Source of the DNA: CAYTOJ01 sp964439415 | Lineage (GTDB): Bacteria; Pseudomonadota; Alphaproteobacteria; Rickettsiales; CAZAGG01 | Assembly: GCA_964439415.1 (NCBI GenBank) | Contig: CAYTOJ010000074.1 | Location: forward strand, 1 to 9,922 | DNA: 9,922 nucleotides | Direction: 5' to 3' | Shown: piece by piece, positions 1 to 5,521 of the stretch | How the letters are laid out: the number at the start of each line of letters is the position of its first letter | Numbering within the stretch: position 1 is the stretch's first letter | Translations under genes and position numbers: made by a program | The notes under the pieces: model-generated | What the model was told of the DNA's origin: nothing | The model's input: only the letters and a program-made list of their open reading frames with translations | Database searches by the model: none

Positions 1-7
1 TGAAGTC

Positions 8-33
8 TTTTCCCGCCTGAAGGCGGGGGTTTT
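8..33 (+). terminator. Rho-independent terminator for a gene left of the window
   Basis: A perfect stem CCCGCC (12-17) / GGCGGG (22-27) with a TGAA loop is followed by GG and TTTT (30-33). The T run lies only on the plus strand, so it would end a plus-strand transcript entering from the left. The window opens with TGA, which could be that gene's stop codon, but its frame cannot be judged. The short T run keeps confidence moderate. Confidence 0.5.
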
Positions 34-136
34 AACCTCAGAAGGGACTATAAATACCAATCCATCATCTTCCGCATACAATATTACTTATGATAGCATA
101 TCCTGCCGTCTAATGTATATTATAGACTAAAACCAC

Positions 137-315
137 CTTGCCACCTGACAAATTAAGAGGATTTATTTGCCCTCCCCCTAACCCCCTCCCGTAAACAGGA
201 GGGGGAACACAGAGAAAACCGCTCCATAAGTCCCCTCTCCCGTTTACGGGGGAGGGTTAGGGAGGGGGCGAAAATCACTGCAAACCAATGAGTTAGAAAT
301 TTGTCAGGTGGTAAG
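137..315. mobile_element. MITE-like element (A) with 18-bp terminal repeats and 10-bp target duplication
   Basis: The ends are 18-bp inverted repeats, CTTGCCACCTGACAAATT at 137-154 and its complement at 298-315, with one mismatch. Immediately outside them is a perfect 10-bp direct repeat, CTAAAACCAC, at 127-136 and 316-325. This is the structure expected of a 179-bp non-autonomous element with its target duplication. It carries no coding capacity. Its interior is dominated by an imperfect GC-rich inverted repeat (169-207 / 231-270). The right target repeat touches the last base of the prepilin stop codon, so the element landed at the very 3' end of that gene, where its hairpins could end or stabilise the transcript. 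The element family is not recognised from its ends. Confidence 0.75.
169..270. repeat. GC-rich paired hairpins (REP/BIME-like) inside element A
   Basis: Arms 169-207 and 231-270 are imperfect inverted copies built on CCCCCTAACCCCCTCCCGT and its complement. Each arm also folds on itself, for example CCTCC...GGAGG around GTAAAC. The arrangement of two inverted hairpin units around a short spacer resembles bacterial interspersed REP pairs. A related core occurs at 1140-1236. Confidence 0.7.
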
Positions 316-324
316 CTAAAACCA

Positions 325-1284
325 CTACAACCTAAAATACAAATTACAGCCTTTGGCTGGGGTGGCGGTAACGTTATAGCTTACAGTGTTGGAAGGGATG
401 CTTACAATAGTAATGCAGCGCCCCGGATCAGGGTTGGCAGGTGTGCCCAGCACCGCCCCGGTGTTGGGTGTTCCGTCGTCAATTTTAGTGTCTATATTAT
501 AAGCATGTTCCTGCAGAAGTATCCCGCCGGATGTATATGAATTAGTGGCAGTTGCGCCAAAGGCAAGGTAGTTACCCGTCAGGCTCATCGGCATGGGGCT
601 TGGCGGTGTGGGATAAAACTGGGAAGCATCGTTACCGCCGCCCGCTACATTATCAATATTGTAAAATGTAAAGCCTGATTTATTACTGACGCTGGAACCG
701 GGAACATTAACGTCGATAGAACTGGCGTTGCTGGTGGCCGTGCCGGAATAGTTACCCTTCACCATTTTTGCGCCCTGCAGGTGCAGCCACGCCTGGAATG
801 ATTCACCGGATGCTGCCGTTGACCAGGTTATAACGCCGTCACCGTTTCCGGTGCTAAGTGTAGCGCTATTCGGGCTGGCAAACGGCGCAGCCTGCCATGA
901 TATATCCCCCGGCAGGCCGTTATAGGTTTCCTGAAAGGTTTTAATAGCATCCCTATACATGGTGACATCGGTAATGACTGACCGTACTGCCGATGCATCC
1001 CGCATGGAAGCGCCGACAAAAATTCCCCCGATTACAAGGGCTATAATAACCAGCACAACAGCCATTTCAATTAGCGTAAAGGCGGAATTTTTTGTAACTG
1101 CCCAGGTGGCCTGCTGTCGTAAATGTTCATTGCTTGTCTCCCTCCCGTGCACAAAGGGGATTAAGGGGGGGCATGTGTTGGTACTATGGGAAGAAGCAAG
1201 ATGCCCCCCCCTAGCCCCCTTTGTGCACGGGAGGGGAAGCCGAGAGGCCGTACCGATACCTGGGTAGTTACAATTGTTTTTCAA
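325..1284 (-). CDS. Type IV pilin/pseudopilin-like prepilin with a MITE inserted in frame in its leader
   Basis: A secreted pilin-like subunit, processed by prepilin peptidase at the inner membrane. In the 319-residue product the cleavage motif is KNSA^FTLIE (cleavage after residue 68, Glu5 of the mature protein at 73). A hydrophobic helix follows at 74-92, then GLPGD at 123-127, a Gly/Ser/Thr-rich head and two C-terminal cysteines (290, 313) that could form the usual loop. The chosen start is TTG at 1284: GGAGGTGA lies just upstream, and TTG overlaps the pyrG stop, implying translational coupling. Residues 5-66 are encoded by element B plus one target copy. Without them the protein would begin [11 protein letters not shown] with an ordinary 6-residue leader. 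The present 68-residue leader is abnormally long. An in-frame GTG at 1152, within the element, would give a 22-residue leader but has no good ribosome site. Which pilus or secretion system it serves is unknown. Confidence 0.85.
   Translation of the reverse strand: MKNNCNYPGIGTASRLPLPCTKGARGGHLASSHSTNTCPPLIPFVHGRETSNEHLRQQATWAVTKNSAFTLIEMAVVLVIIALVIGGIFVGASMRDASAVRSVITDVTMYRDAIKTFQETYNGLPGDISWQAAPFASPNSATLSTGNGDGVITWSTAASGESFQAWLHLQGAKMVKGNYSGTATSNASSIDVNVPGSSVSNKSGFTFYNIDNVAGGGNDASQFYPTPPSPMPMSLTGNYLAFGATATNSYTSGGILLQEHAYNIDTKIDDGTPNTGAVLGTPANPDPGRCITIVSIPSNTVSYNVTATPAKGCNLYFRL
1094..1271. mobile_element. MITE (B), IS66-like ends, inserted in frame in the prepilin gene
   Basis: The ends are 14-bp inverted repeats: GTAACTGCCCAGGT at 1094-1107 and the complement of GTAACTACCCAGGT at 1258-1271 (one mismatch). 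Flanks read AATTTTTT (1086-1093) and AATTGTTT (1272-1279), a probable 8-bp target duplication with one change. Known IS66-family elements begin GTAA and make 8-bp duplications, so an IS66-type transposase in trans is the likely mobiliser; none is present here. Element (178 bp) plus duplication is 186 bp, exactly 62 codons, and no stop occurs in the prepilin frame. Confidence 0.8.
1140..1236. repeat. Long GC-rich inverted repeat inside element B
   Basis: Arms 1140-1174 and 1201-1236 pair almost completely around a 26-base spacer. The conserved core is CCTCCCGTGCACAAAGGGG, followed by a G7-8 run and CAT. In the prepilin mRNA it would form a very stable hairpin within the leader codons. Its organisation and the CCCCCTARCCCCCT motif resemble the repeat core of element A. 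Confidence 0.8.
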
Positions 1285-2954
1285 TTCTCACCTCCGGCGG
1301 CAAGTCTCAATTTACTGGTAGCGGAGAGTTTTATAGCAGCTTTCACAAAATTATTGAATACCGGGTGAGGGGCAAATGGGCGGGATTTTAATTCAGGGTG
1401 AAACTGCACCCCTAAAAACCACGGGTGGTCTTTCAATTCGATAATTTCCGGCAGATTGCCGCAAGGGCTGGTTCCTGAGAATATCATTCCGGCGTTTGTA
1501 AGTGTTTCCCGGTAATTAATGTTCACCTCGTAACGGTGGCGGTGACGCTCAGTTATACTATCGCTTCCATAAATGCTTTCAGCCAGCGAGCCGGGAGCAA
1601 GCACACATTCATACGAGCCAAGCCGCATCGTACCACCAAGATCAGCCTGCTCTTTCCGTACTTCCAGAGCATTGCCGCGCAACCATTCTGTCATGAGTCC
1701 CACCACCGGATTTCTGCATGGCCCGAATTCAGTTGAGGAAGCATCCTCCAGCTTCAGCACATTACCGGCAAATTCCACCACCGCCATCTGCATACCAAAA
1801 CATATACCTAAAAATGGTATCTGCTTTTCTCTGGCGTAGGCTATGGCGGTGAGTTTTCCTTCAACGCCGCTCTCCCCAAAGCCGCCGGGAACTAAAATTC
1901 CGTGTGCGCGTGACAGTGCGGCCATTGTCGCCGGATCACCCCCGGCTCGTGCATCTATCCATTCCGCCTTCACGCGGGTGTTGTTTTCAATCCCTGCATG
2001 ATCCAAGGCTTCAGCCAGTGATTTATAAGCATCCTTAAGCTGTGTGTATTTGCCAACTATAACAATGCGGATTTCCTGGGCGGGATTTTCAAAACGCTCC
2101 GCAATGCCTCTCCACATGGATAAATCCGGCGCTTTTTCCTCTATGCCGAAATGCCGCAAAACTTCCGCATCCACCCCCTGCGCGTTATATTCAAGCGGAA
2201 TGCGGTAGATGGAAGAAACATCCGGTGCTTCAAACACTGCATTTTCACTGACATTGCAGAACAGCGCGATTTTGCGTAAATCCTGGCGCGGGATGGGATG
2301 CTCAGAGCGGCAGAGTAGCATATTAGGCTGAATGCCGATGGTGCGAAGTTCTTTCACTGAATGCTGGGTGGGCTTGGTTTTAAGCTCCCCAGCAGCCTTT
2401 AAATAGGGAACCAGAGTAAGGTGAATGAACAACACCCGCTCCCGCCCCATTTCATAACCCAGTTGCCGTAGAGCCTCCAGAAATGGCTGGCTTTCAATAT
2501 CGCCCACCGTGCCGCCGATTTCGCACAGTACAAAATCCTCGCCTTCGGTTTCCCGAATAATCACCCCTTTGATGAGATCGGTAATATGGGGGATAACCTG
2601 CACCGTGCCGCCCAGGTAGTCACCCCGACGCTCCTTAGACAGCAGCATGGAATATATCTGCCCGGCACTGACTGAATCGCTCCGCCTGGCATCCACCCCG
2701 GTGAAACGCTCATAATGCCCCAGGTCAAGGTCAGTTTCCGCGCCATCCTCAGTGACGAATACTTCACCGTGCTGATACGGGTTCATAGTTCCGGGATCAA
2801 CATTAAGGTACGGGTCAAACTTGCGCAGCCTCACCTTGTAGCCCCTGGCCTGGAGCAGCGCCCCAATGCTGGCCGATGCTAAGCCTTTGCCAAGGGAGGA
2901 TACCACCCCCCCGGTTATGAAAATAAATTTAGGTTTGTTGATTTTATCAGGCAT
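1281..2954 (-). CDS. pyrG: CTP synthase
   Basis: Makes CTP from UTP, ATP and glutamine in the cytoplasm, the last step of pyrimidine nucleotide synthesis. The 557-residue protein has the N-terminal synthetase domain with the nucleotide-binding [11 protein letters not shown] (15-25) and [12 protein letters not shown] (46-57). The C-terminal class I glutamine amidotransferase domain has VPGGFG (355-360), the nucleophile Cys385 in GICFGMQ (383-389), and the His519/Glu521 pair in QFHPE (517-521). Length is slightly above the usual 535-550, mostly from a C-terminal tail. All catalytic residues are present. It starts 14 bases after secG, a common alphaproteobacterial pairing, and its stop overlaps the TTG start of the prepilin gene. 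No strong ribosome site is visible before ATG 2954. Confidence 0.98.
   Translation of the reverse strand: MPDKINKPKFIFITGGVVSSLGKGLASASIGALLQARGYKVRLRKFDPYLNVDPGTMNPYQHGEVFVTEDGAETDLDLGHYERFTGVDARRSDSVSAGQIYSMLLSKERRGDYLGGTVQVIPHITDLIKGVIIRETEGEDFVLCEIGGTVGDIESQPFLEALRQLGYEMGRERVLFIHLTLVPYLKAAGELKTKPTQHSVKELRTIGIQPNMLLCRSEHPIPRQDLRKIALFCNVSENAVFEAPDVSSIYRIPLEYNAQGVDAEVLRHFGIEEKAPDLSMWRGIAERFENPAQEIRIVIVGKYTQLKDAYKSLAEALDHAGIENNTRVKAEWIDARAGGDPATMAALSRAHGILVPGGFGESGVEGKLTAIAYAREKQIPFLGICFGMQMAVVEFAGNVLKLEDASSTEFGPCRNPVVGLMTEWLRGNALEVRKEQADLGGTMRLGSYECVLAPGSLAESIYGSDSITERHRHRYEVNINYRETLTNAGMIFSGTSPCGNLPEIIELKDHPWFLGVQFHPELKSRPFAPHPVFNNFVKAAIKLSATSKLRLAAGGEN
1288..1295 (-). promoter_or_regulatory. 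Shine-Dalgarno site that fixes the TTG start of the prepilin
   Basis: Read on the minus strand, GGAGGTGA sits inside the last codons of pyrG, with GGAGG six bases before TTG (1284-1282). That TTG overlaps the pyrG TGA stop. The site supports initiation upstream of the inserted element rather than inside it, and suggests coupled translation. Confidence 0.65.
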
Positions 2955-2968
2955 TAATTTGTACAGCC

Positions 2969-3316
2969 CTATTTAGCCATCGGCACGGTTGGCATATTAC
3001 TTTCATTATCACCTGATTTCGCCGGATTCTGCGGAGTGGATTCCTGAACCGCAGGGGCTTTATCCAGTATGGATTTCCCTGATTTGGCACTGGAAAGATA
3101 AGTAAGCCCAAGGCTGGTGATAAAGAATCCGGCAGCCAGTAAAGCTGTGGTTTTGGTGAGGAGATTAGCCGCCGCCCTGCCGGTCAGGAAAGAACTCATA
3201 TTGGTACTGCCCCCTGACAGTCCGCCCATTCCATCCGCGTCAGAGCGTTGTATCAGCACCATGAATACAATGCCAATGCATAACAGTATATGAATAACCA
3301 ATAATATATGTTCCAT
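2969..3316 (-). CDS. secG: Protein-export membrane protein SecG
   Basis: Small accessory subunit of the SecYEG translocon in the inner membrane, helping SecA-driven export. The 115-residue product has two predicted membrane segments (about 3-22 and 56-75). Between them is the conserved cytoplasmic loop, with LIQRS (21-25), a Gly-rich stretch and [15 protein letters not shown] (43-57). The C-terminal tail is polar and Pro/Ser/Asn-rich, as in many alphaproteobacterial SecG proteins. It is the first gene of the secG-pyrG-prepilin run. The spacer upstream is occupied by a 142-bp MITE (3354-3495), so its promoter may lie in the 37 bases left (a TATAAA-like box on the minus strand at 3330-3335) or beyond the element. 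Confidence 0.93.
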   Translation of the reverse strand: MEHILLVIHILLCIGIVFMVLIQRSDADGMGGLSGGSTNMSSFLTGRAAANLLTKTTALLAAGFFITSLGLTYLSSAKSGKSILDKAPAVQESTPQNPAKSGDNESNMPTVPMAK

Positions 3317-3353
3317 CGATCAACCTGGTTTTATAAATTTTCTAATGAGATTA

Positions 3354-3495
3354 GACCTCTTTCGGAACTCGCTGCGGTGAGCAAAATGCGCGAAGCGAGC
3401 ATCGCAGAAACGCAAGTGTACAAAGAAGTACATGCGGATTTGAGAAGCGCAGTGACAAGCGAGTTTGCCAGCGCAGTAGAGTTCCGAAAGAGGTC
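3354..3495. mobile_element. 142-bp TA-flanked MITE (C), intergenic copy
   Basis: The perfect inverted ends GACCTCTTTCGGAACTC (3354-3370) and its complement (3479-3495) are flanked by TA on both sides (3352-3353, 3496-3497). A second copy of exactly the same length lies at 4560-4701. By eye the two differ at 9 of 142 positions. TA flanks suggest mobilisation by an IS630/Tc1-type transposase, although TA could instead belong to the repeats; an IS5-type relation is not excluded. The element lacks stops in at least one frame on each strand but shows no independent gene signals. It separates the toxin-antitoxin operon from secG; without it the spacer would be about 54 bases. Confidence 0.85.
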
Positions 3496-3514
3496 TATTC
3501 ATATCCTCCATATA

Positions 3515-3919
3515 TTATAGAGGCGCAGCTAACTCTATAGGAAAAGTTTTTATTACGTCCCATTTCTTTTTTCCTTGCTGGCGTAACGCAATTTCCACAT
3601 TTCCTGCTTCCTCAATATGAAGTGGTATTTGAGTAATAACCAGGGGGGTAACTTTTTTATAGTTTGCCTCATTTATTACCAGACCTGGTAGAAGCAAACG
3701 CTGTTCCTTTTTAGAGCCGCGAATCTCAATTTCGATTACAACATCTTCTCCTGTATTCGCCTCAACCTGAATTAATATCCAAAGCGCGATAGTAATATTT
3801 GAAGGGGTAAAACCAACTACTATACCTTCAGGGTAGGCTCCCACGATTAAGAACTTACCTGTATTTTCTACCCTTATATCATCGCAAAGAACTAACTGTT
3901 TGAAAATAACTTCAGCCAT
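3515..3919 (-). CDS. DUF6941-like protein, third gene of the toxin-antitoxin operon
   Basis: Function unknown. The chosen start, ATG 3919, lies four bases after the antitoxin stop (TAG, 3926-3924) and gives a 134-residue protein. The frame stays open upstream to 4021, with another ATG at 3970, but those starts overlap the antitoxin gene. The N-terminus has the LCDDIRVENTGKFLIVGAY signature I associate with the DUF6941 family, then alternating hydrophobic and polar strands and a basic C-terminal region (KKKWDVIK, 117-124). This suggests a small all-beta, probably cytoplasmic protein; there is no signal peptide or membrane segment. Tight spacing suggests co-expression with the antitoxin. A role as partner or accessory factor of the toxin pair is inference only. 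Confidence 0.7.
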   Translation of the reverse strand: MAEVIFKQLVLCDDIRVENTGKFLIVGAYPEGIVVGFTPSNITIALWILIQVEANTGEDVVIEIEIRGSKKEQRLLLPGLVINEANYKKVTPLVITQIPLHIEEAGNVEIALRQQGKKKWDVIKTFPIELAAPL

Positions 3920-3923
3920 GGAG

Positions 3924-4466
3924 CTAATGTACCGCTGTTGTATTTGTACGCTGTATTGAACGATAGGCATAATTAAATCGGCCGGATGAAATCGTTTTCG
4001 GGCTGCTCCCCGCCGGCACAATTATAAGGCAATCTGGGGTAGTGGGTGATATTGATGTCTGCGTTTGTTTTGTCATCTCCATCCGCAGAGCATTGCTTAC
4101 GTCATCTTTATTGTATGGCGGAGGAGCCAACTCATCATCACCGTAGACAGATGTCTCTAAAATATATGTACTGAAATCAACAAATTTTACCAATAAAGCT
4201 ACTTTATGAGCATTTGCAATTTCCTCCAGAGATTGTATTGATTTAGCGGCGTCAGGATTTTCTAAGCGCGATACCACGCTCTGAGGCTTATTTATTATAT
4301 GGCTGTACTCCTCCTGGGATTTATCTCCACGCAATGCGCGAATCTGGTTCGCAAGCAGAATCCTTGTCTGGACATTTATATAAGATTCACGGAATTCATC
4401 ATTCTCCAGTTGCGGAATCAGATGTTTAAGCTTGTGAGAAATTATATTCGATAATTCTTGTTTCAT
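3924..4466 (-). CDS. XRE-family helix-turn-helix antitoxin (HigA-like)
   Basis: DNA-binding antitoxin expected to neutralise the upstream toxin and repress the operon. Of 180 residues, about 36-95 form a Cro/C1-type helix-turn-helix domain: LANQIRALRGDKSQEEYS, then the recognition region KPQSVVSRLEN (60-70) and IQSLEEIANAHKVALLVKFV. The VKFVDFSTY continuation is typical of antitoxins paired with Gp49-like toxins. An N-terminal helical extension (1-35) and a polar, low-complexity C-terminal tail (110-180) flank the domain. The tail is long for the family and may be disordered. The start ATG 4466 lies 41 bases inside the toxin gene, with AGAGG about ten bases upstream. A palindrome at 4992-5028 is its likely operator. 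Confidence 0.85.
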   Translation of the reverse strand: MKQELSNIISHKLKHLIPQLENDEFRESYINVQTRILLANQIRALRGDKSQEEYSHIINKPQSVVSRLENPDAAKSIQSLEEIANAHKVALLVKFVDFSTYILETSVYGDDELAPPPYNKDDVSNALRMEMTKQTQTSISPTTPDCLIIVPAGSSPKTISSGRFNYAYRSIQRTNTTAVH

Positions 4467-4962
4467 CTGATAATACCTCTTTCTTCCTTAAATTACCTTT
4501 TTCTATCACCTTTTTATAATCAGCTTTCGTGCTCTTCTCCAGAAAACACAGCAGCATTAGACTTCTTTCGCAACTCGCTGCGGTGAGCAAAGTGCGCGAA
4601 GCGAGCATCGCAGAAACGCAAGTGTACAAAGAAGTACATGCGGATTCGAGAAGCACAGCGACAAGCAAATTTGCCAGCGCAGTAGAGTTCCGAAAGAAGT
4701 CTATTATAAATTCGTTCTTTTCCTCCCTGAAGTAACCTACGATTCTATGCTGATTATTTTTTAGTGGTAGCCTTATAGAGTACAAACCATCACTGTTTGT
4801 AAGGAGGTGAGCATACGGATCACTCCACTTAACTTTAGGTACATTCTGCAAATAATCGATTTTTAAGTGAACTTTAGTTTTATCTTTCTCAGCTAGAGAA
4901 TCATACCATTCCCGTATTTCATTATCCCCTCTCGTGGTAGTATAGCACTTTAATACCCACAT
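4426..4962 (-). CDS. HigB/RelE-superfamily (phage Gp49-like) toxin carrying an in-frame MITE
   Basis: Probable ribosome-dependent mRNA endonuclease toxin, first gene of a toxin-antitoxin operon. Residues 1-87 match the Gp49-like fold: WVLKCYTTTRGDNEIREWYDSL, a basic helix, then the HLLTNSDGLYSIRL strand and HRIVGYFREEKNEFI. The usual next strand and tail are LLCFLEKSTKADYKKVIEK followed by NLRKKEV. Between them lie residues 88-135, encoded by element C' and one TA. Deleting these 48 codons rejoins EFII with MLLCFLEKS and gives a family-sized 130-residue toxin. The insertion separates core strands, so activity may be lost, or the loop may be tolerated; the sequence cannot say. GGGGTG lies about five bases before ATG 4962. 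The toxin gene overlaps the antitoxin start by 41 bases. Confidence 0.85.
   Translation of the reverse strand: MWVLKCYTTTRGDNEIREWYDSLAEKDKTKVHLKIDYLQNVPKVKWSDPYAHLLTNSDGLYSIRLPLKNNQHRIVGYFREEKNEFIIDFFRNSTALANLLVAVLLESACTSLYTCVSAMLASRTLLTAASCERSLMLLCFLEKSTKADYKKVIEKGNLRKKEVLSDETRIIEYNFSQA
4560..4701. mobile_element. 142-bp TA-flanked MITE (C'), inserted in frame in the toxin gene
   Basis: The inverted ends are GACTTCTTTCGCAACTC (4560-4576) and the complement of GACTTCTTTCGGAACTC (4685-4701), one mismatch apart. TA lies on both sides (4558-4559, 4702-4703). It is a close copy of 3354-3495 with no length difference. Element plus one duplicated TA is 144 bases, 48 codons, and is stop-free in the toxin frame on the minus strand. 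Confidence 0.88.
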
Positions 4963-4981
4963 GTCACCCCAAATTATCGCA

Positions 4982-5011
4982 ATTATGCTATATATACCTA
5001 TCGCACTTCAA
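4982..5011 (-). promoter_or_regulatory. Probable promoter of the toxin-antitoxin-DUF6941 operon
   Basis: On the minus strand, a -35-like TTGAAG (5011-5006) and a -10-like CATAAT (4987-4982) are separated by 18 bases, placing transcription start about 13 bases before the toxin ATG at 4962. The -35 hexamer straddles the centre of the palindrome at 4992-5028, as expected for a promoter repressed by its own antitoxin. Confidence 0.5.
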
Positions 5012-5028
5012 GAGTGCGATAGGTATAT
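4992..5028. promoter_or_regulatory. Palindrome: likely antitoxin operator, also terminator-shaped on the plus strand
   Basis: Perfect 16-bp arms ATATACCTATCGCACT (4992-5007) and its complement (5013-5028) are separated by five bases and overlap the -35 and spacer of the probable toxin promoter. The XRE antitoxin would be expected to bind such a site. On the plus strand the stem is followed by TTTTTTGTTTT, so it also looks like a strong intrinsic terminator, yet no plus-strand gene precedes it. The operator reading is preferred; both roles are possible. Confidence 0.6.
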
Positions 5029-5071
5029 TTTTTGTTTTGCGCATGGCCGCCAACCCAGCCGAATCCGCGTC

Positions 5072-5127
5072 TATACTGCTCGCAACTCTTAGAATAAAAT
5101 CTGCACTCTTCATACGCGAGCAGTATA
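5072..5127. repeat. 12-bp inverted repeat with a 32-base spacer
   Basis: TATACTGCTCGC at 5072-5083 is perfectly inverted at 5116-5127 (GCGAGCAGTATA) within the gene-free region between the toxin promoter and element D. The same 12-mer recurs at 9665-9676 near the 3' end of hemC. Function unknown. Confidence 0.6.
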
Positions 5128-5183
5128 CATCCCATTTCTTTATAAATGCATTCTTTTTCCCCTGGCAGTTTCAAGGAAAACTT

Positions 5184-5381
5184 GTAACTCCCCAGCACCC
5201 CCTGCTATGCGCAACATACTGTAATTTAGGATCATAAAATTCAGGCTGCACTGTGATTTTGCCAAAGATCCTATAAAATTGGCATCTTTATGTAAATCCT
5301 GCGGCCAATAGCATTTTGCAAAGGATTGCGATTGCATATATTACCATACGTTATTTCCAGTAGGGGGTGCTGGGTAGTTAC
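5184..5381. mobile_element. MITE (D) with IS66-like ends and perfect 8-bp target duplication
   Basis: The terminal inverted repeats are about 23 bp, beginning GTAACTCCCCAGCACCCCCT (5184-5206) and the complement of GTAACTACCCAGCACCCCCT (5359-5381). Two mismatches are seen over 23 bases. A perfect 8-bp direct repeat GAAAACTT flanks it at 5176-5183 and 5382-5389. The GTAA tip and 8-bp duplication match IS66-family habits, and the tip GTAACTACCCAG is shared with element B. The 198-bp AT-richer interior holds no convincing gene. Whether it interrupted a former gene is unclear; rejoining the flanks gives no recognisable protein. Confidence 0.85.
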
Positions 5382-5452
5382 GAAAACTTTAGAATCCTCC
5401 GTAAGTATGATATAAAATAATGGAACTAAACACCATGCCTGTATCGGACAAA

Positions 5453-5488
5453 TATACCAAAAACAACTTTTCAAATGTTTTTGGTATA
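5453..5488. repeat. 12-bp inverted repeat upstream of recJ
   Basis: TATACCAAAAAC (5453-5464) and GTTTTTGGTATA (5477-5488) pair perfectly around 12 bases. A second, outer pair AATGGAAC / GTTCCATT (5419-5426, 5496-5503) encloses it. The hairpin lies 33 bases before the recJ start and could act in the leader or as a regulator site. No T run follows, so it is not a terminator. Confidence 0.5.
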
Positions 5489-5510
5489 GCATTATGTTCC
5501 ATTCCATATT
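5482..5510 (+). promoter_or_regulatory. Weak candidate promoter for recJ
   Basis: TTGGTA (5482-5487) and CATATT (5505-5510) are 17 bases apart, each matching four of six consensus bases. Transcription would start only a few bases before ATG 5522. No Shine-Dalgarno sequence is visible, so the recJ message could be nearly leaderless. The match is weak and could be chance. Confidence 0.25.
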
Positions 5511-5521
5511 ACTAGCCAGAT

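Noticed and set aside
169..270. CRISPR array
   Set aside because: Only two inverted arms with one spacer-like gap are present; there are no regularly spaced direct repeats and no cas genes.
1130..1132. The ATG on the minus strand just inside element B as the prepilin start
   Set aside because: It is in a different frame from FTLIE and would give an unrelated short peptide.
959..1368. Plus-strand frames opposite the prepilin and pyrG ends
   Set aside because: They are antisense shadows of strongly supported genes and contain the GC-rich inverted repeats.
3920..4021. Upstream extension of the DUF6941-like gene to 168 residues (or to ATG 3970)
   Set aside because: The extension overlaps the antitoxin coding region, family similarity begins at MAEVIFKQL, and ATG 3919 sits four bases after the antitoxin stop.
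4529..4735. A plus-strand frame of 68 codons, with a similar one of 70 codons at 3308-3520
   Set aside because: Both are the plus-strand open frame of the 142-bp element with short flanks. They reflect element composition rather than a gene, though the stop-free property is noted as a finding.
4998..5198. A 66-codon minus-strand frame crossing the toxin promoter palindrome
   Set aside because: It overlaps the operator and promoter and the left end of element D, and has no ribosome site or recognisable motif.
5140..5507. Two overlapping minus-strand open frames of 65 and 78 codons between the toxin promoter and recJ
   Set aside because: They run through the terminal repeats and interior of element D, resemble no family, lack ribosome sites, and rejoining the flanks does not give one sensible protein.
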